A DNA stretch of 31,105 bases from a virus. The DNA is taken from positions 1 to 31,105 of IMG/VR virus record IMGVR_UViG_3300032294_000336, one strand, 5' to 3'. Below the pieces are notes generated by a model, which was not told the origin of the DNA, searched no databases, and was given only the letters and a program-made list of their open reading frames with translations. Below are positions 22,713 through 30,290 of this stretch, piece by piece. The number at the start of each line of letters is the position of its first letter. Positions within the stretch are counted from its first letter, which is position 1. A program made the translations under genes and the position numbers.

Positions 22713-24856
22713 GGGTTTTTGAGGGCGCCAGGAGTTATAGAACCGGCCGCCATAGAGGCCGACTCCCAAGAGTTCAGCGAACCAATCTGTATAGGAGAAG
22801 ACTTGTTGACCTTCGTGCCGTCTCCTAGCTGGCCGACTGCGTTAGACCCCCATGCCCACAGCGTCCCGTCGGTCTTGACAGCAACTGCAAAAGAGCCCCC
22901 ACCGGCAACTTGCGCCCAGTTTGATAGAGAGCCAATCTGCACAGGAGAAGACTTGCTGACTATGGTTCCGTCTCCTAGCTGGCCGACTGTGTTAACCCCC
23001 CATGCCCACAGCGTTCCATTGGTCTTGACTGCGTAGCCAGCGCCCCCACCTCCAGACACTTGCGCCCAGTCAGACAGAGCGCCAATCTGCACGGGTGATG
23101 ACTTGCTCACCGTGGTTCCGTCTCCCAATCGGCCGGAAGTGTTCGTCCCCCACGCCCACAGAGTTCCATTGGTTTTGATTGCGTGGGCGAAAGTGTCGCC
23201 CCCGGCAACTTGCGCCCAGTCTGAAAGAGCACCGATCTGAACAGGAGACGATTTAGTGACAATGGTGCCATCGCCCACTCGACCATCAGTCCCAACACCC
23301 CACGCCCACAGCGTGCCATCGGTCTTGATTGAATACCCATTGGAATTACCAGCAGCAACTTGCGCCCAGTTTGAAAGAGCGCCAATCTGAATAGGAGAGG
23401 ACTTACTAACGGTAGTGCCATCTCCAAGCTGGCCGTTTGTTCCTGACCCCCAAGCCCACAAAGTGCCGTTGGTCTTGCGTGCGATTGCCATGGTGCCCAC
23501 AGACACTTGCGCCCAATCAGACAACGCGCCAATCTGGACCGGGGAAGACTTGCCCACCGTGGTGCCGTCTCCTAATCGTCCATCAGTCCCAACACCCCAT
23601 GCCCACAGCGTGCCATTGGCCTTGATTGCAACGACCGTATTGGCCACAGACACTTTTGCCCATTCTGCTAGGGAGCCAAGCTGAACCGGGGATAAAATTT
23701 CACCCCCCGGCAACCCTGTGCTGGGAGCCTCTCCCCATGCCCAAAGAGAGCCGCCGGTTTTGATAGCAATACCCGCAAAAACACCCCCAGCAACTTGCGC
23801 CCAGTCAGACAAAGCACCGATCTGCACGGGGGAGGACTTGCTCACCGCTGTGCCATCTCCTAATCGGCCGTTGATCCCCTCGCCCCACGCCCACAAAGTG
23901 CCGTTGGTCTTGACTGCGTAGCCCGTGGTGCTTCCTCGAACTTGTGCCCAATCAGACAGAGCGCCGATCTGCACAGGAGAAGATTTGCTAACTAAGGTGC
24001 CATCGCCTAGCTGGCCAGACGCCCCGTTACCCCACGTCCACAAAGTGCCGTTGGTCTTGACTGCGTAGCTAGAGTTGAACCCTGCTGCAACTTGCGCCCA
24101 GTCAGACAGAGCGCCAATCTGCACGGGTGATGACTTGGTGACCGTGGTTCCGTCTCCCAATCGGCCATCGCCCCCAAACCCCCAAGCCCACAAGGAGCCA
24201 TTGGTTTTGACTGCCAATGCAAAAGCGTTCCCCGCTGCAACTTGTGCCCAATCAGACAAAGCACCGATTTGGACGGGAGATGATTTGCTAACTAAGGTGC
24301 CATCGCCTAGCTGGCCAGTTGATCCTATTCCCCACGCCCACAAGGTGCCGTTAGTCTTGACAGCGACTGCAAAAGCGTTCCCCCCAGCAACTTGCGCCCA
24401 ATCAGACAACGCGCCGATCTGAACGGGTGATGACTTGGTGACCGTGGTTCCGTCTCCTAATTGACCATTGCTCCCAGGCCCCCAAGCCCACAAAGTGCCG
24501 TTCGTCTTGATTGCGTACCCATTAACATCTCCCGCAGATACTTTTGCCCAATCAGACAAAGCACCGATCTGAACGGGGGAGGACTTGGTGACGGCAGTGC
24601 CATCGCCTAGCTGACCGCTCGCGTTATCTCCCCACGCCCACAGCGTGCCTCCTGTTTTAACAGCTAACGCAAAATTGCTATTCTCCGAAACGCTAGCCCA
24701 GTCCGTTGCTGTACCTACCTGCTTGGGGTTGGTTTCGTTTCCGGCCTGCCCATTGCCAACCTGCCCCGAAGCATTGCTTCCCCACAGATACAGTTCATAC
24801 CCGACACCACCAGCAGGCACATTCCCGGCAGCCGCTTGCAGATGTTTCGACAGCAT
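22709..24856 (-). CDS. RCC1-repeat beta-propeller protein, probably tail-associated (715 aa)
   Basis: Almost the whole protein is fourteen RCC1-type repeats of about 50 residues, each starting LWAWG-xxxx-GQLGDG, then KSSPVQIGALSDWAQV and a VKTNGT strand. RCC1 repeats fold into seven-bladed propellers, so fourteen copies suggest two propellers in a row. Repeat 8 (EAPSTGLPGG) is degenerate and starts the second set. It lies within the fibre genes, between a fibre-like protein upstream and a glycosyltransferase that overlaps its stop. A receptor- or sugar-binding tail role is inferred; RCC1 domains also act in protein binding. The first 20 residues (LSKHLQAAAGNVPAGG) are not repeats. It starts 9 bases after the previous stop with a weak RBS. 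Confidence 0.8.
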   Translation of the reverse strand: MLSKHLQAAAGNVPAGGVGYELYLWGSNASGQVGNGQAGNETNPKQVGTATDWASVSENSNFALAVKTGGTLWAWGDNASGQLGDGTAVTKSSPVQIGALSDWAKVSAGDVNGYAIKTNGTLWAWGPGSNGQLGDGTTVTKSSPVQIGALSDWAQVAGGNAFAVAVKTNGTLWAWGIGSTGQLGDGTLVSKSSPVQIGALSDWAQVAAGNAFALAVKTNGSLWAWGFGGDGRLGDGTTVTKSSPVQIGALSDWAQVAAGFNSSYAVKTNGTLWTWGNGASGQLGDGTLVSKSSPVQIGALSDWAQVRGSTTGYAVKTNGTLWAWGEGINGRLGDGTAVSKSSPVQIGALSDWAQVAGGVFAGIAIKTGGSLWAWGEAPSTGLPGGEILSPVQLGSLAEWAKVSVANTVVAIKANGTLWAWGVGTDGRLGDGTTVGKSSPVQIGALSDWAQVSVGTMAIARKTNGTLWAWGSGTNGQLGDGTTVSKSSPIQIGALSNWAQVAAGNSNGYSIKTDGTLWAWGVGTDGRVGDGTIVTKSSPVQIGALSDWAQVAGGDTFAHAIKTNGTLWAWGTNTSGRLGDGTTVSKSSPVQIGALSDWAQVSGGGGAGYAVKTNGTLWAWGVNTVGQLGDGTIVSKSSPVQIGSLSNWAQVAGGGSFAVAVKTDGTLWAWGSNAVGQLGDGTKVNKSSPIQIGSLNSWESASMAAGSITPGALKNP
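22740..24796 (-). repeat. Fourteen tandem ~150-bp RCC1-coding repeats
   Basis: The repeat period is about 50 codons, and the conserved half (KSSPVQIGALSDWAQV) is nearly identical at DNA level in most copies, for example GCGCCAATCTG/GCACCGATCTG preceded by the CCCAGTCAGACA family on the plus strand. The variable part is the four-residue loop after WAWG (DNAS, PGSN, IGST, FGGD, NGAS, EGIN, VGTD, SGTN, TNTS, VNTV, SNAV). Such arrays can gain or lose copies by recombination and can also confuse assembly. Confidence 0.85.
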
Positions 24857-24865
24857 CTCGTTGCC

Positions 24866-25618
24866 TTAAACGTAGCTACCCACGACCGCTCCATAAAGCG
24901 TCGTGGAGACCTTCCAGAACACCAGTGTATTGGCAGCAGTCAGCGTGGGCGCGACGTTGCCAGCCGAAGTCACCCATGTGATCGTTGGCCAACTCACGGT
25001 GTAACTCACTCCATTGGTCAGCATAAGCACAATGCTCTGCCCCGCGCTTAGCGAGTCCGTAAACGTCGGGTTGCCCGTCAAGGCACAAGTCTGGATGCTT
25101 CCGTTGGTCGGGTTTAGCGCAATGCTGCCCGTCGTGCCAAGAGCAAAAACCTGCTCGGTATAACCCTTGTTCAGGGCCAGCGTCTCAGCAGTCTTGTTGG
25201 TGAGCGTCTGCGTTGCGTCGGTGCCGACCAGCGTCGTCGTCGCATCCGGCAGCGTGAGCGTGCGGCTTGCGGTCAGCGTAGTCGGCTGGAACGTGACACG
25301 GAAAGACGACGCTCCACCAGCGCGGCCTGCCAGCACGATCCCGTCATGCGTGCTGGTCGCCGTCCCGAACGTCTGTCCGGTCGCGTTGAAAAACGTATTC
25401 GCGCCCGTAAAAGCGTTGTTTGATGCAGCTACGACATCACCAGACGATCCCGCATTCGACGCCAGGAGTTTGACCGTTCCGCCGGCATTCTTGAAATACA
25501 AACGCTCGTCGGTCAGGTTGATGGCAAGCTCCCCGTCGGCAAGGTTGCCTGCGGTAGGAACGGCCGATGCGGTGGTCGTCCGATAAAGCTGAATGGGGGT
25601 GAAGTTTGTCGCTGCCAT
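24866..25618 (-). CDS. Tail fibre-like protein (250 aa)
   Basis: The N-terminus FTPIQLYRTTTASAVPTAGN then LADGELAINLTDERLYFKNA is the widespread phage fibre opening (QLYR..T....P....L..GELAIN..D..L...). The rest is Thr/Ala/Gly-rich beta sequence with SRTLTLPDATTTLVGTDATQ and LSAGQSIVLMLTNGVSYTVS. It is probably a fibre shaft or adhesin with a C-terminal beta domain. The RBS AGGGAA stands about 6 bases before ATG 25618; the gene begins 9 bases after the GGTF-ending fibre gene and ends 9 bases before the RCC1 gene. Confidence 0.72.
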   Translation of the reverse strand: MAATNFTPIQLYRTTTASAVPTAGNLADGELAINLTDERLYFKNAGGTVKLLASNAGSSGDVVAASNNAFTGANTFFNATGQTFGTATSTHDGIVLAGRAGGASSFRVTFQPTTLTASRTLTLPDATTTLVGTDATQTLTNKTAETLALNKGYTEQVFALGTTGSIALNPTNGSIQTCALTGNPTFTDSLSAGQSIVLMLTNGVSYTVSWPTITWVTSAGNVAPTLTAANTLVFWKVSTTLYGAVVGSYV

Positions 25619-25627
25619 GATGATTCC

Positions 25628-26785
25628 CTAGAATGTGCCGCCGTCCAAGGCCCCCCAAACAGGAGCGCTCGCGCCATTGCTGCGCAACACTTGACCCGCT
25701 GTCCCGTTGGCTAGAAACGCTGTCGCTCCTGCGCCAGTTTGATATGGGATATTGCTAGCGACCCCGCCGCTCAAGTTGGTTGCCGACCCTACGGACAGCG
25801 CCGACTGATTGGTTTTCTCCCACAAGTCGCTGGTCGAGTTGTAGGTGATGGTTTGCCCATTGGTGGGGTTGAGCACCGCCACATCGTGCAACTCGTCTAG
25901 CTCGTAACCGTTCTGCGGCTTGACGTAAATCTGTCCGTTGCCCGCGTTGGCGCGCTCCACCACGCCGATGTAGACGAGATGATTGGGGGCATACGGTTTG
26001 GTCGCGGTGACGCTGCCAGCAGTCGCCCCCAGGTAGACCGTGTCGCCTTCGTTGAATGCGCCCGTATTGATGCCGTCCAGCACGCCTTGCGTGATTATGA
26101 ACCCGTCGCCGTTGGTGGCGATGTTTTCCGCCACCAACCCGAGCGTCTTCGCGCTGGTGGCGTCTCCGGTGTTTTGAGCCAGTCGCACGCTGGCTCGGTT
26201 GCCCGTGGCTTGATACAAGTAGACTGCTTGCCCCTTGGTCAGCGGGGAGCCCTGCGCATTACGCACATAGGCAAACATCTGCAACCCGAGGTCTGCCGAA
26301 ACATTGCCGCCGCGCAAACCGACCTGCGGAACCCCGAAAGTGGCATCCCACGCAATTCGCCCGACCGCCGACGGTGGCGCTGCCGTCGTGTTTAAGTCGA
26401 TGAAGTCAGGTGTGCTGATGCCACCTGAAACGCCCGTCATGCTGGTGATGTCGCTGTTGGCTCCAGACGCAGCCGCAAGCAAGTTGGCGCGGGCGAGTGT
26501 TGCGTTGTCCGCGCCCGTTCCCCCGCTGGCAACCGCCAGCGTCCCGCCAAGCGTCATCGTGCCCACGGACGTAATGGGCGACCCGGTGACCGTTAGCCCT
26601 GTAGCACCGCCAGAAAGGCCAACCGAACTGACAGACCCTGCCGCCGCCAAAAGATCGCCGATGCGGATGCTGTAGTTCTGGCCATTGACGACCACAATGA
26701 CCAGAGAGTTCAGATCAGCAGTTGGCGCCGTCGGAAGCTGCGTGATCCGAATCGGGATCAGGTTGGACGGGACATCAAACGTCAT
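25628..26785 (-). CDS. Tail fibre / collar-fibre protein (385 aa)
   Basis: The N-terminal IPIRITQLPTAPTADLNSLV and YSIRIGDLLAAAG are a common phage fibre opening. Then comes LGGTLAVASGGTGADNATLA (collar-type motif), a central domain (QGSPLTKGQAVYLYQATGNR, VAENIATNGDGFIITQGVLD, NEGDTVYLGATAGSVT) and YVKPQNGYELDELHDVAVLN. It ends AGQVLRSNGASAPVWGALDG plus GTF. These motifs recur in phage fibres and tail-collar proteins. It starts 2 bases after the upstream stop. Confidence 0.75.
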   Translation of the reverse strand: MTFDVPSNLIPIRITQLPTAPTADLNSLVIVVVNGQNYSIRIGDLLAAAGSVSSVGLSGGATGLTVTGSPITSVGTMTLGGTLAVASGGTGADNATLARANLLAAASGANSDITSMTGVSGGISTPDFIDLNTTAAPPSAVGRIAWDATFGVPQVGLRGGNVSADLGLQMFAYVRNAQGSPLTKGQAVYLYQATGNRASVRLAQNTGDATSAKTLGLVAENIATNGDGFIITQGVLDGINTGAFNEGDTVYLGATAGSVTATKPYAPNHLVYIGVVERANAGNGQIYVKPQNGYELDELHDVAVLNPTNGQTITYNSTSDLWEKTNQSALSVGSATNLSGGVASNIPYQTGAGATAFLANGTAGQVLRSNGASAPVWGALDGGTF

Positions 26786-26787
26786 GG

Positions 26788-27096
26788 CTAGTACAGCACG
26801 AGGTAACCCTCGCCATCTTCCGTAGTGATGAAGATGTCACCAGATTCTTGAATCAAGCCAGAGGGCCGAGTCGCCAACGGTGTGTCAGGACGGGTAAATG
26901 GCAGAACGACTTGATCCGGGCGGCGAGGGGCCAGCCTGTAGGGATCATACTGATCGCGGTCTGCCTCGCACACCATCAAGCCAGGGTAATTCGGGTCGGG
27001 CGCCAGTTCCGACAGAAACATCTTGCGAGAACACCGAGCGCACAACCCAATTCCGTAAGTGGGCTGTCCAGACGGGTCGAGGAATCGGCCGCTCAT
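26788..27096 (-). CDS. Conserved phage protein with CARC zinc-knuckle-like motif (102 aa)
   Basis: It reads PTYGIGLCARCSRKMFLSEL, then YPGLMVCEADRDQYDPYRLA, followed by a Pro/Arg-rich stretch (RRPDQVVLPFTRPDTPLATR) and a short acidic beta tail. CxxC plus a later Cys and Asp may hold a metal. The same motif order is found in phage proteins between tail accessory and fibre genes. ATG 27096 overlaps the gp4-like gene's TGA; the longer frame to 27159 lies inside that gene. Confidence 0.62.
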   Translation of the reverse strand: MSGRFLDPSGQPTYGIGLCARCSRKMFLSELAPDPNYPGLMVCEADRDQYDPYRLAPRRPDQVVLPFTRPDTPLATRPSGLIQESGDIFITTEDGEGYLVLY

Positions 27097-28073
27097 TTGG
27101 TGTACGCCCCAATACCGGGATTGATCTGGATTGGAGACCCGTCGTTGTCGCCATCCCATGCGTCCTGAAAGGATGCGTCAGCGCGCTGCTCCAGAACAGG
27201 CACCAGATTGATATCCACCGTTGGCGTTTCTGCCGCCACTCGCGCAGCTAGCCCATTGATGATCGCATCCAGCCAACGGCGAGGAACTTCGACCTCTTGC
27301 CGAAGATTCTCGATGTCCATGATCTGCCGATGCCGCCACAGCACCAAAACGGCCTGCTCAGCAGCGGCATTGGGCGCGGGCCACAGATATACCACCGGAC
27401 GCGCCACGTTGCGCTGGAAGTAGTAGCTGTTGGGCCTCGAAGCAAAAATCTTGTTCGACTGATTGACGTAGGTGTCGCGGTTTAACTGGCCGAGCGGAAT
27501 GTCCTGCGGCAAGTTGCCCAGCGTAATGCTGCTGTAGTTCAGCGTGCCCGCCCCGGTCACGCGGAACCAATTCGCCGGCTGCGCGGCCGAAATGTCGAAC
27601 CAAGTAATCTCTCCGACCTCTGCCACTGGGGTCACCGTCCCCACCGCAGTCCACGCAGACCCGTTTTCGCTCGTCTCAAACGTCAAAGCTGTGGTCGCCC
27701 CCGACCACTTGACGCCGACGCTGCTGACCGTAATCGGCTCGCCGAACGATGTCGTGCGAGATGTGGAGGTGGTGTTTGTGACTCCCGTCAACGGCTGAAG
27801 CGTCCGATAGCTCAGATTGAGCACCTCCACCGTCCCGGTGGGGAGCGTCACCAGCGGTTGGTTGGCATACATGGGCAACAGCAGTTGCTCGATGCACCAA
27901 CTCGGTGTTCGCCGATTGGCGAGGTCGTCTAGCAGGAATTGCAGGCTTTTGAGAGCATATGCCTGCATTTCAGCGGTGATGGCTTGCGCGGGCAGGCGGC
28001 ACCGACGAAAGGCGTGCTCCACCACCAGCATCGCGCTGGTTGTTTCTAGCCCGACGCTGCCCGAGAAGGCCAT
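27093..28073 (-). CDS. P22 gp4-like tail accessory factor with inserted beta domain (326 aa)
   Basis: The N-terminus (ETTSAMLVVEHAFRRCRLPA, ITAEMQAYALKSLQFLLDDL, PSWCIEQLLLPMYANQPLVT, LPTGTVEVLNLSYR) and C-terminus (PNSYYFQRNVARPVVYLWPA, MDIENLRQEVEVPRRWLDAI, then ARVAAETP) match the helical core of the gp4-type adaptor that joins portal to tail. Between them, about res 96-187, is an inserted beta-sandwich-like domain (VGVKWSGATTALTFETSENG, WTAVGTV, ITWFDISAAQPANWFRVTGA) of the F5/8-discoidin or carbohydrate-binding type. The family match and the insertion are by eye. Confidence 0.65.
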   Translation of the reverse strand: MAFSGSVGLETTSAMLVVEHAFRRCRLPAQAITAEMQAYALKSLQFLLDDLANRRTPSWCIEQLLLPMYANQPLVTLPTGTVEVLNLSYRTLQPLTGVTNTTSTSRTTSFGEPITVSSVGVKWSGATTALTFETSENGSAWTAVGTVTPVAEVGEITWFDISAAQPANWFRVTGAGTLNYSSITLGNLPQDIPLGQLNRDTYVNQSNKIFASRPNSYYFQRNVARPVVYLWPAPNAAAEQAVLVLWRHRQIMDIENLRQEVEVPRRWLDAIINGLAARVAAETPTVDINLVPVLEQRADASFQDAWDGDNDGSPIQINPGIGAYTK

Positions 28074-28076
28074 GGG

Positions 28077-28607
28077 TTACCCCCGCTTTTTCGCAGCGCG
28101 TGATTCGCTCAGCGCAATCGCCACCGCTTGTTTCGGGCTTTTCACGACCTTGCCGTTTTTGCCCGAGTGCAGCTCGCCCGCCTTGAACTCGCGCATGACG
28201 GTGGCGATCTTGGCTTGCCCGCCCGTCTTCATAGGCAGCATCGGCTCGCGCGGGGCCACCGGCATGCGGCGGCGCATCGCGGTCAGCGGTGCAACAGGGG
28301 CTTTGACGCTTTCGCGTTGCATGGCCGCGCGTTTTTCCATCACCGGGGTGGAGACCACCTCGCGGCGGGCCATCGCCTTCACCTCGGGCATGCCGCCCCG
28401 TGCGAGTTTGGTCGGGGGCTTGCCAGGGTGCATTCCCTTTTCGTGCTTGTGGACCGCAGCTTTGATCATCGCTTTGTCCTGCGCGATGTCAGCCGCGCCG
28501 CCCTCAGCGTAGCAGGAAGCAGCCTTCCCGCCACGGGCGTAACCCTTGACGAAAGTTTTCTGCGGGCCGAAATCGAACTCTTTCACATACTTCAGAGTCT
28601 TGCCCAT
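28077..28607 (-). CDS. Phage protein with C-terminal DUF6496 domain and Gly-Gly motifs (176 aa)
   Basis: A very basic protein. The N-terminal part carries GYARGGKAASCYAEGG and the segment DKAMIKAAVHKHEKGMHPGK, then KLARGGMPEVKAM. The last 45 residues (IATVMREFKAGELHSGKNGK, then a VVKSPKQAVAIALSES helix) match DUF6496, a domain frequent in phage and bacterial proteins with unknown function. The ARGG/AEGG motifs are shared with the 607- and 814-aa proteins. ATG 28607 (MGKTLK) is taken as start; the open frame continues upstream only through the holin-like gene. Confidence 0.68.
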   Translation of the reverse strand: MGKTLKYVKEFDFGPQKTFVKGYARGGKAASCYAEGGAADIAQDKAMIKAAVHKHEKGMHPGKPPTKLARGGMPEVKAMARREVVSTPVMEKRAAMQRESVKAPVAPLTAMRRRMPVAPREPMLPMKTGGQAKIATVMREFKAGELHSGKNGKVVKSPKQAVAIALSESRAAKKRG

Positions 28608-28614
28608 TGCGTCC

Positions 28615-28821
28615 TCACTCTTGGTTCTTGCGCCCGGTCCAGCCGCGCACAGTGTCGGTTTCCCAAATGCGCAGCCCGGTCCAAAGGATCGTGAAAAGAG
28701 CCGCAATCGAAGGCAGCATTTCCATCAGTGCTCCCACTACGGTAGCCACCGAAAGCACGTCCAGAATCTGCTTACCGAGGTCGTCTTCGGCCGCTGTCTT
28801 GATCATGTGCAGCTTCCCCAT
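28615..28821 (-). CDS. Small holin-like membrane protein (68 aa)
   Basis: A charged start (MIKTAAEDDLGKQILD) is followed by a hydrophobic helix from about res 22 to 50 (LSVATVVGALMEMLPSIAAL, then FTILWTGLRIWE) and a basic tail (RGWTGRKNQE). The segment LPSIAALFTIxWTxxRIxE is seen in short podovirus proteins labelled holins. It is not next to the endolysin; the other candidate holin is at 20229. AGGGACC precedes ATG 28821. Holin function is inferred. Confidence 0.58.
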   Translation of the reverse strand: MGKLHMIKTAAEDDLGKQILDVLSVATVVGALMEMLPSIAALFTILWTGLRIWETDTVRGWTGRKNQE

Positions 28822-28852
28822 GGTCCCTGGCTCACGCGGATTGAGGTGGCGA

Positions 28853-29020
28853 TTAGGTTGTCAGCGCTTCCAGAGCCGAAAGCGTGGCCTGCGTCGAAGC
28901 GGTGTCGGCGTCGAGCGCGGCGACGTACTGAACGTCTCCACGGGCCACCGCGCCGGCTCGCTGTTGCGCGTTGAAAGCGAGCCGGTTGCGCAGCATGATG
29001 ATGAGGTCAGCGATACTCAT
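28853..29020 (-). CDS. Small helical phage protein (55 aa)
   Basis: MSIADLIIMLRNRLAFNAQQ, then RAGAVARGDVQYVAALDADT and ASTQATLSALEALTT: two helices with a turn. The same layout (a SI-DLI-xL-xxRLA start, RGD turn, then an E/D-T-xxTLxxL helix) is frequent among short phage proteins. AGAGGAACGAC gives a good RBS before ATG 29020. It sits 10 bases after the upstream gene and is too short to show in many ORF lists. Confidence 0.65.
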   Translation of the reverse strand: MSIADLIIMLRNRLAFNAQQRAGAVARGDVQYVAALDADTASTQATLSALEALTT

Positions 29021-29030
29021 GTCGTTCCTC

Positions 29031-30269
29031 TTACTGGGCTACGAAGCCCTGTGTGCTTGCGTACACTGCACCCGCACCGGACGCGGTAGCCGTCTGAATC
29101 TGCATCGCCGTGTTAATCGACCCCCGCAACGGCACCGGGAACTCGATGTAGCGCGGCGCAGCCCCCGTCGTCGGAATGCGCTGCATCCAGAGCACTTTGT
29201 GGAACGTCGCCGTCACACCCGTGCCGCTGATGGCCAGCGTTGCACCGCCCCGAGTGGCCGAGAGCGTGATGGTCGTCGTCGAGGGCACCGTCAGAACGTA
29301 GTACGTCACGCCCGTCGAAATGCCCGTCACGGTGCTCGCCGTGAAGACCACCGCGTCACCGACCAGCAGGTTGTGCGTAACCGAGACGGTCAGGGTGTTC
29401 GAAGCGATGGTTTGCGACGCGCAGGTCAGGTCCGGTTCGCGGATGCGGAGGTCGGTCGCGTTGGTCAACGCCTCGGAGTACAGATCGATAGCCGTGAGGT
29501 AGTTGCGCAGCAGCGCACCCGCAGCCTCCTTGATCTGCAACGGGGTCGCGGTGTTCACCAGCCCACCCACGTTGGCAGGCGTCTGCCACGACACCTCAGG
29601 GATTGAGTACGGCGACACCACCGCCGCCGCGCTGGTGGTCATCGTCAGTCGCGCCGCATCACCCGCAATGAGCGTCGTCGGAGCCACCGCCGAGCGCACC
29701 ACACCACCCACCGTGAGCGGGTTGGCACTCGCCGCAGCGTCTTCCGCCGCACCGCCGCCCGTGATCGCCGTGACCGTGCTGACCGTGGTGACGGTAGTGA
29801 CCGTACCCACCGAAGTGACTGCGCCGCCCTGCAACACGACCGGAGCCGCTGCGCTCATGTCGCCCGCCGGCCGCGCCAGCATCTCCACGCGCTCGCGCTC
29901 GTAGTCGAAGATGCGAACGAAGCTCAGCCGCAGATCAGTGCGCCGAATGACGCCACCACCGCAGTTGGTCGTCGCGAAGTCCGCCGGCAGCGCCCGCTGA
30001 CTTGGGAACGGCAGCACCAGCGTGAGCGTGGAACTCGCCACATTGGCGATCTTCCACGGGCCATCTACACCGAGGCTCGTCGTGCCGGTCACCGAATCAC
30101 GCACACCGACCAGTTCGACCAGATCGCCGATGGTCGTTGCAGGAGCCGCCCACGCAGCCGAGCCAATCAGCACCAGTTGCCGGGTGCCGTCACTGAGCGT
30201 GCTCAGGGAAGCGGATTGCGCCGTCTGCGCCACTGCGCCCAGCGCCGACATCAGATTGCCGCCTTGCAC
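29031..30269 (-). CDS. Virion protein (412 aa from GTG), N-terminus probably lost at the junction
   Basis: Thr/Val/Ala-rich beta protein. It opens QTAQSASLSTLSDGTRQLVL, has LSFVRIFDYERERVEMLARP, a repetitive TSVGTVTTVTTVSTVTAIT linker, then SWQTPANVGG and a C-terminal beta domain (NTLTVSVTHNLLVGDAVVFT, STGVTYYVLTV, ATRGGATLAISGTG). It is probably a capsid-decoration, neck or tail-associated protein. The first usable codon is GTG 30269 without a clear RBS, and the frame runs on upstream (GGYVARVQGG) into DNA that encodes an aminotransferase on the other strand, up to a TGA near 30345. The true start is therefore likely missing. Confidence 0.62.
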   Translation of the reverse strand: MQGGNLMSALGAVAQTAQSASLSTLSDGTRQLVLIGSAAWAAPATTIGDLVELVGVRDSVTGTTSLGVDGPWKIANVASSTLTLVLPFPSQRALPADFATTNCGGGVIRRTDLRLSFVRIFDYERERVEMLARPAGDMSAAAPVVLQGGAVTSVGTVTTVTTVSTVTAITGGGAAEDAAASANPLTVGGVVRSAVAPTTLIAGDAARLTMTTSAAAVVSPYSIPEVSWQTPANVGGLVNTATPLQIKEAAGALLRNYLTAIDLYSEALTNATDLRIREPDLTCASQTIASNTLTVSVTHNLLVGDAVVFTASTVTGISTGVTYYVLTVPSTTTITLSATRGGATLAISGTGVTATFHKVLWMQRIPTTGAAPRYIEFPVPLRGSINTAMQIQTATASGAGAVYASTQGFVAQ

Positions 30270-30290
30270 CCGGGCGACATAGCCGCCATT
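30264..30290. other. Junction between phage and bacterial chromosomal DNA
   Basis: Left of here the minus strand is a GC-rich phage virion gene; right of here the plus strand is an aminotransferase with lower GC, many TTG Leu and AAA/GAA codons. Recognisable aminotransferase sequence begins at IAAIPRSGIRDFFE (ATA at 30279), while the phage frame is still sensible to GGYVARV (about 30272-30287). GCCGCC occurs at both ends of this stretch, so a few bases of microhomology are possible. No tRNA, integrase or att-like repeat is seen. Confidence 0.7.

Noticed and set aside
22740-24796. RCC1 array as a diversity-generating retroelement target
   Set aside because: No reverse transcriptase, template repeat or adenine-limited variation was seen; ordinary tandem duplication explains it.
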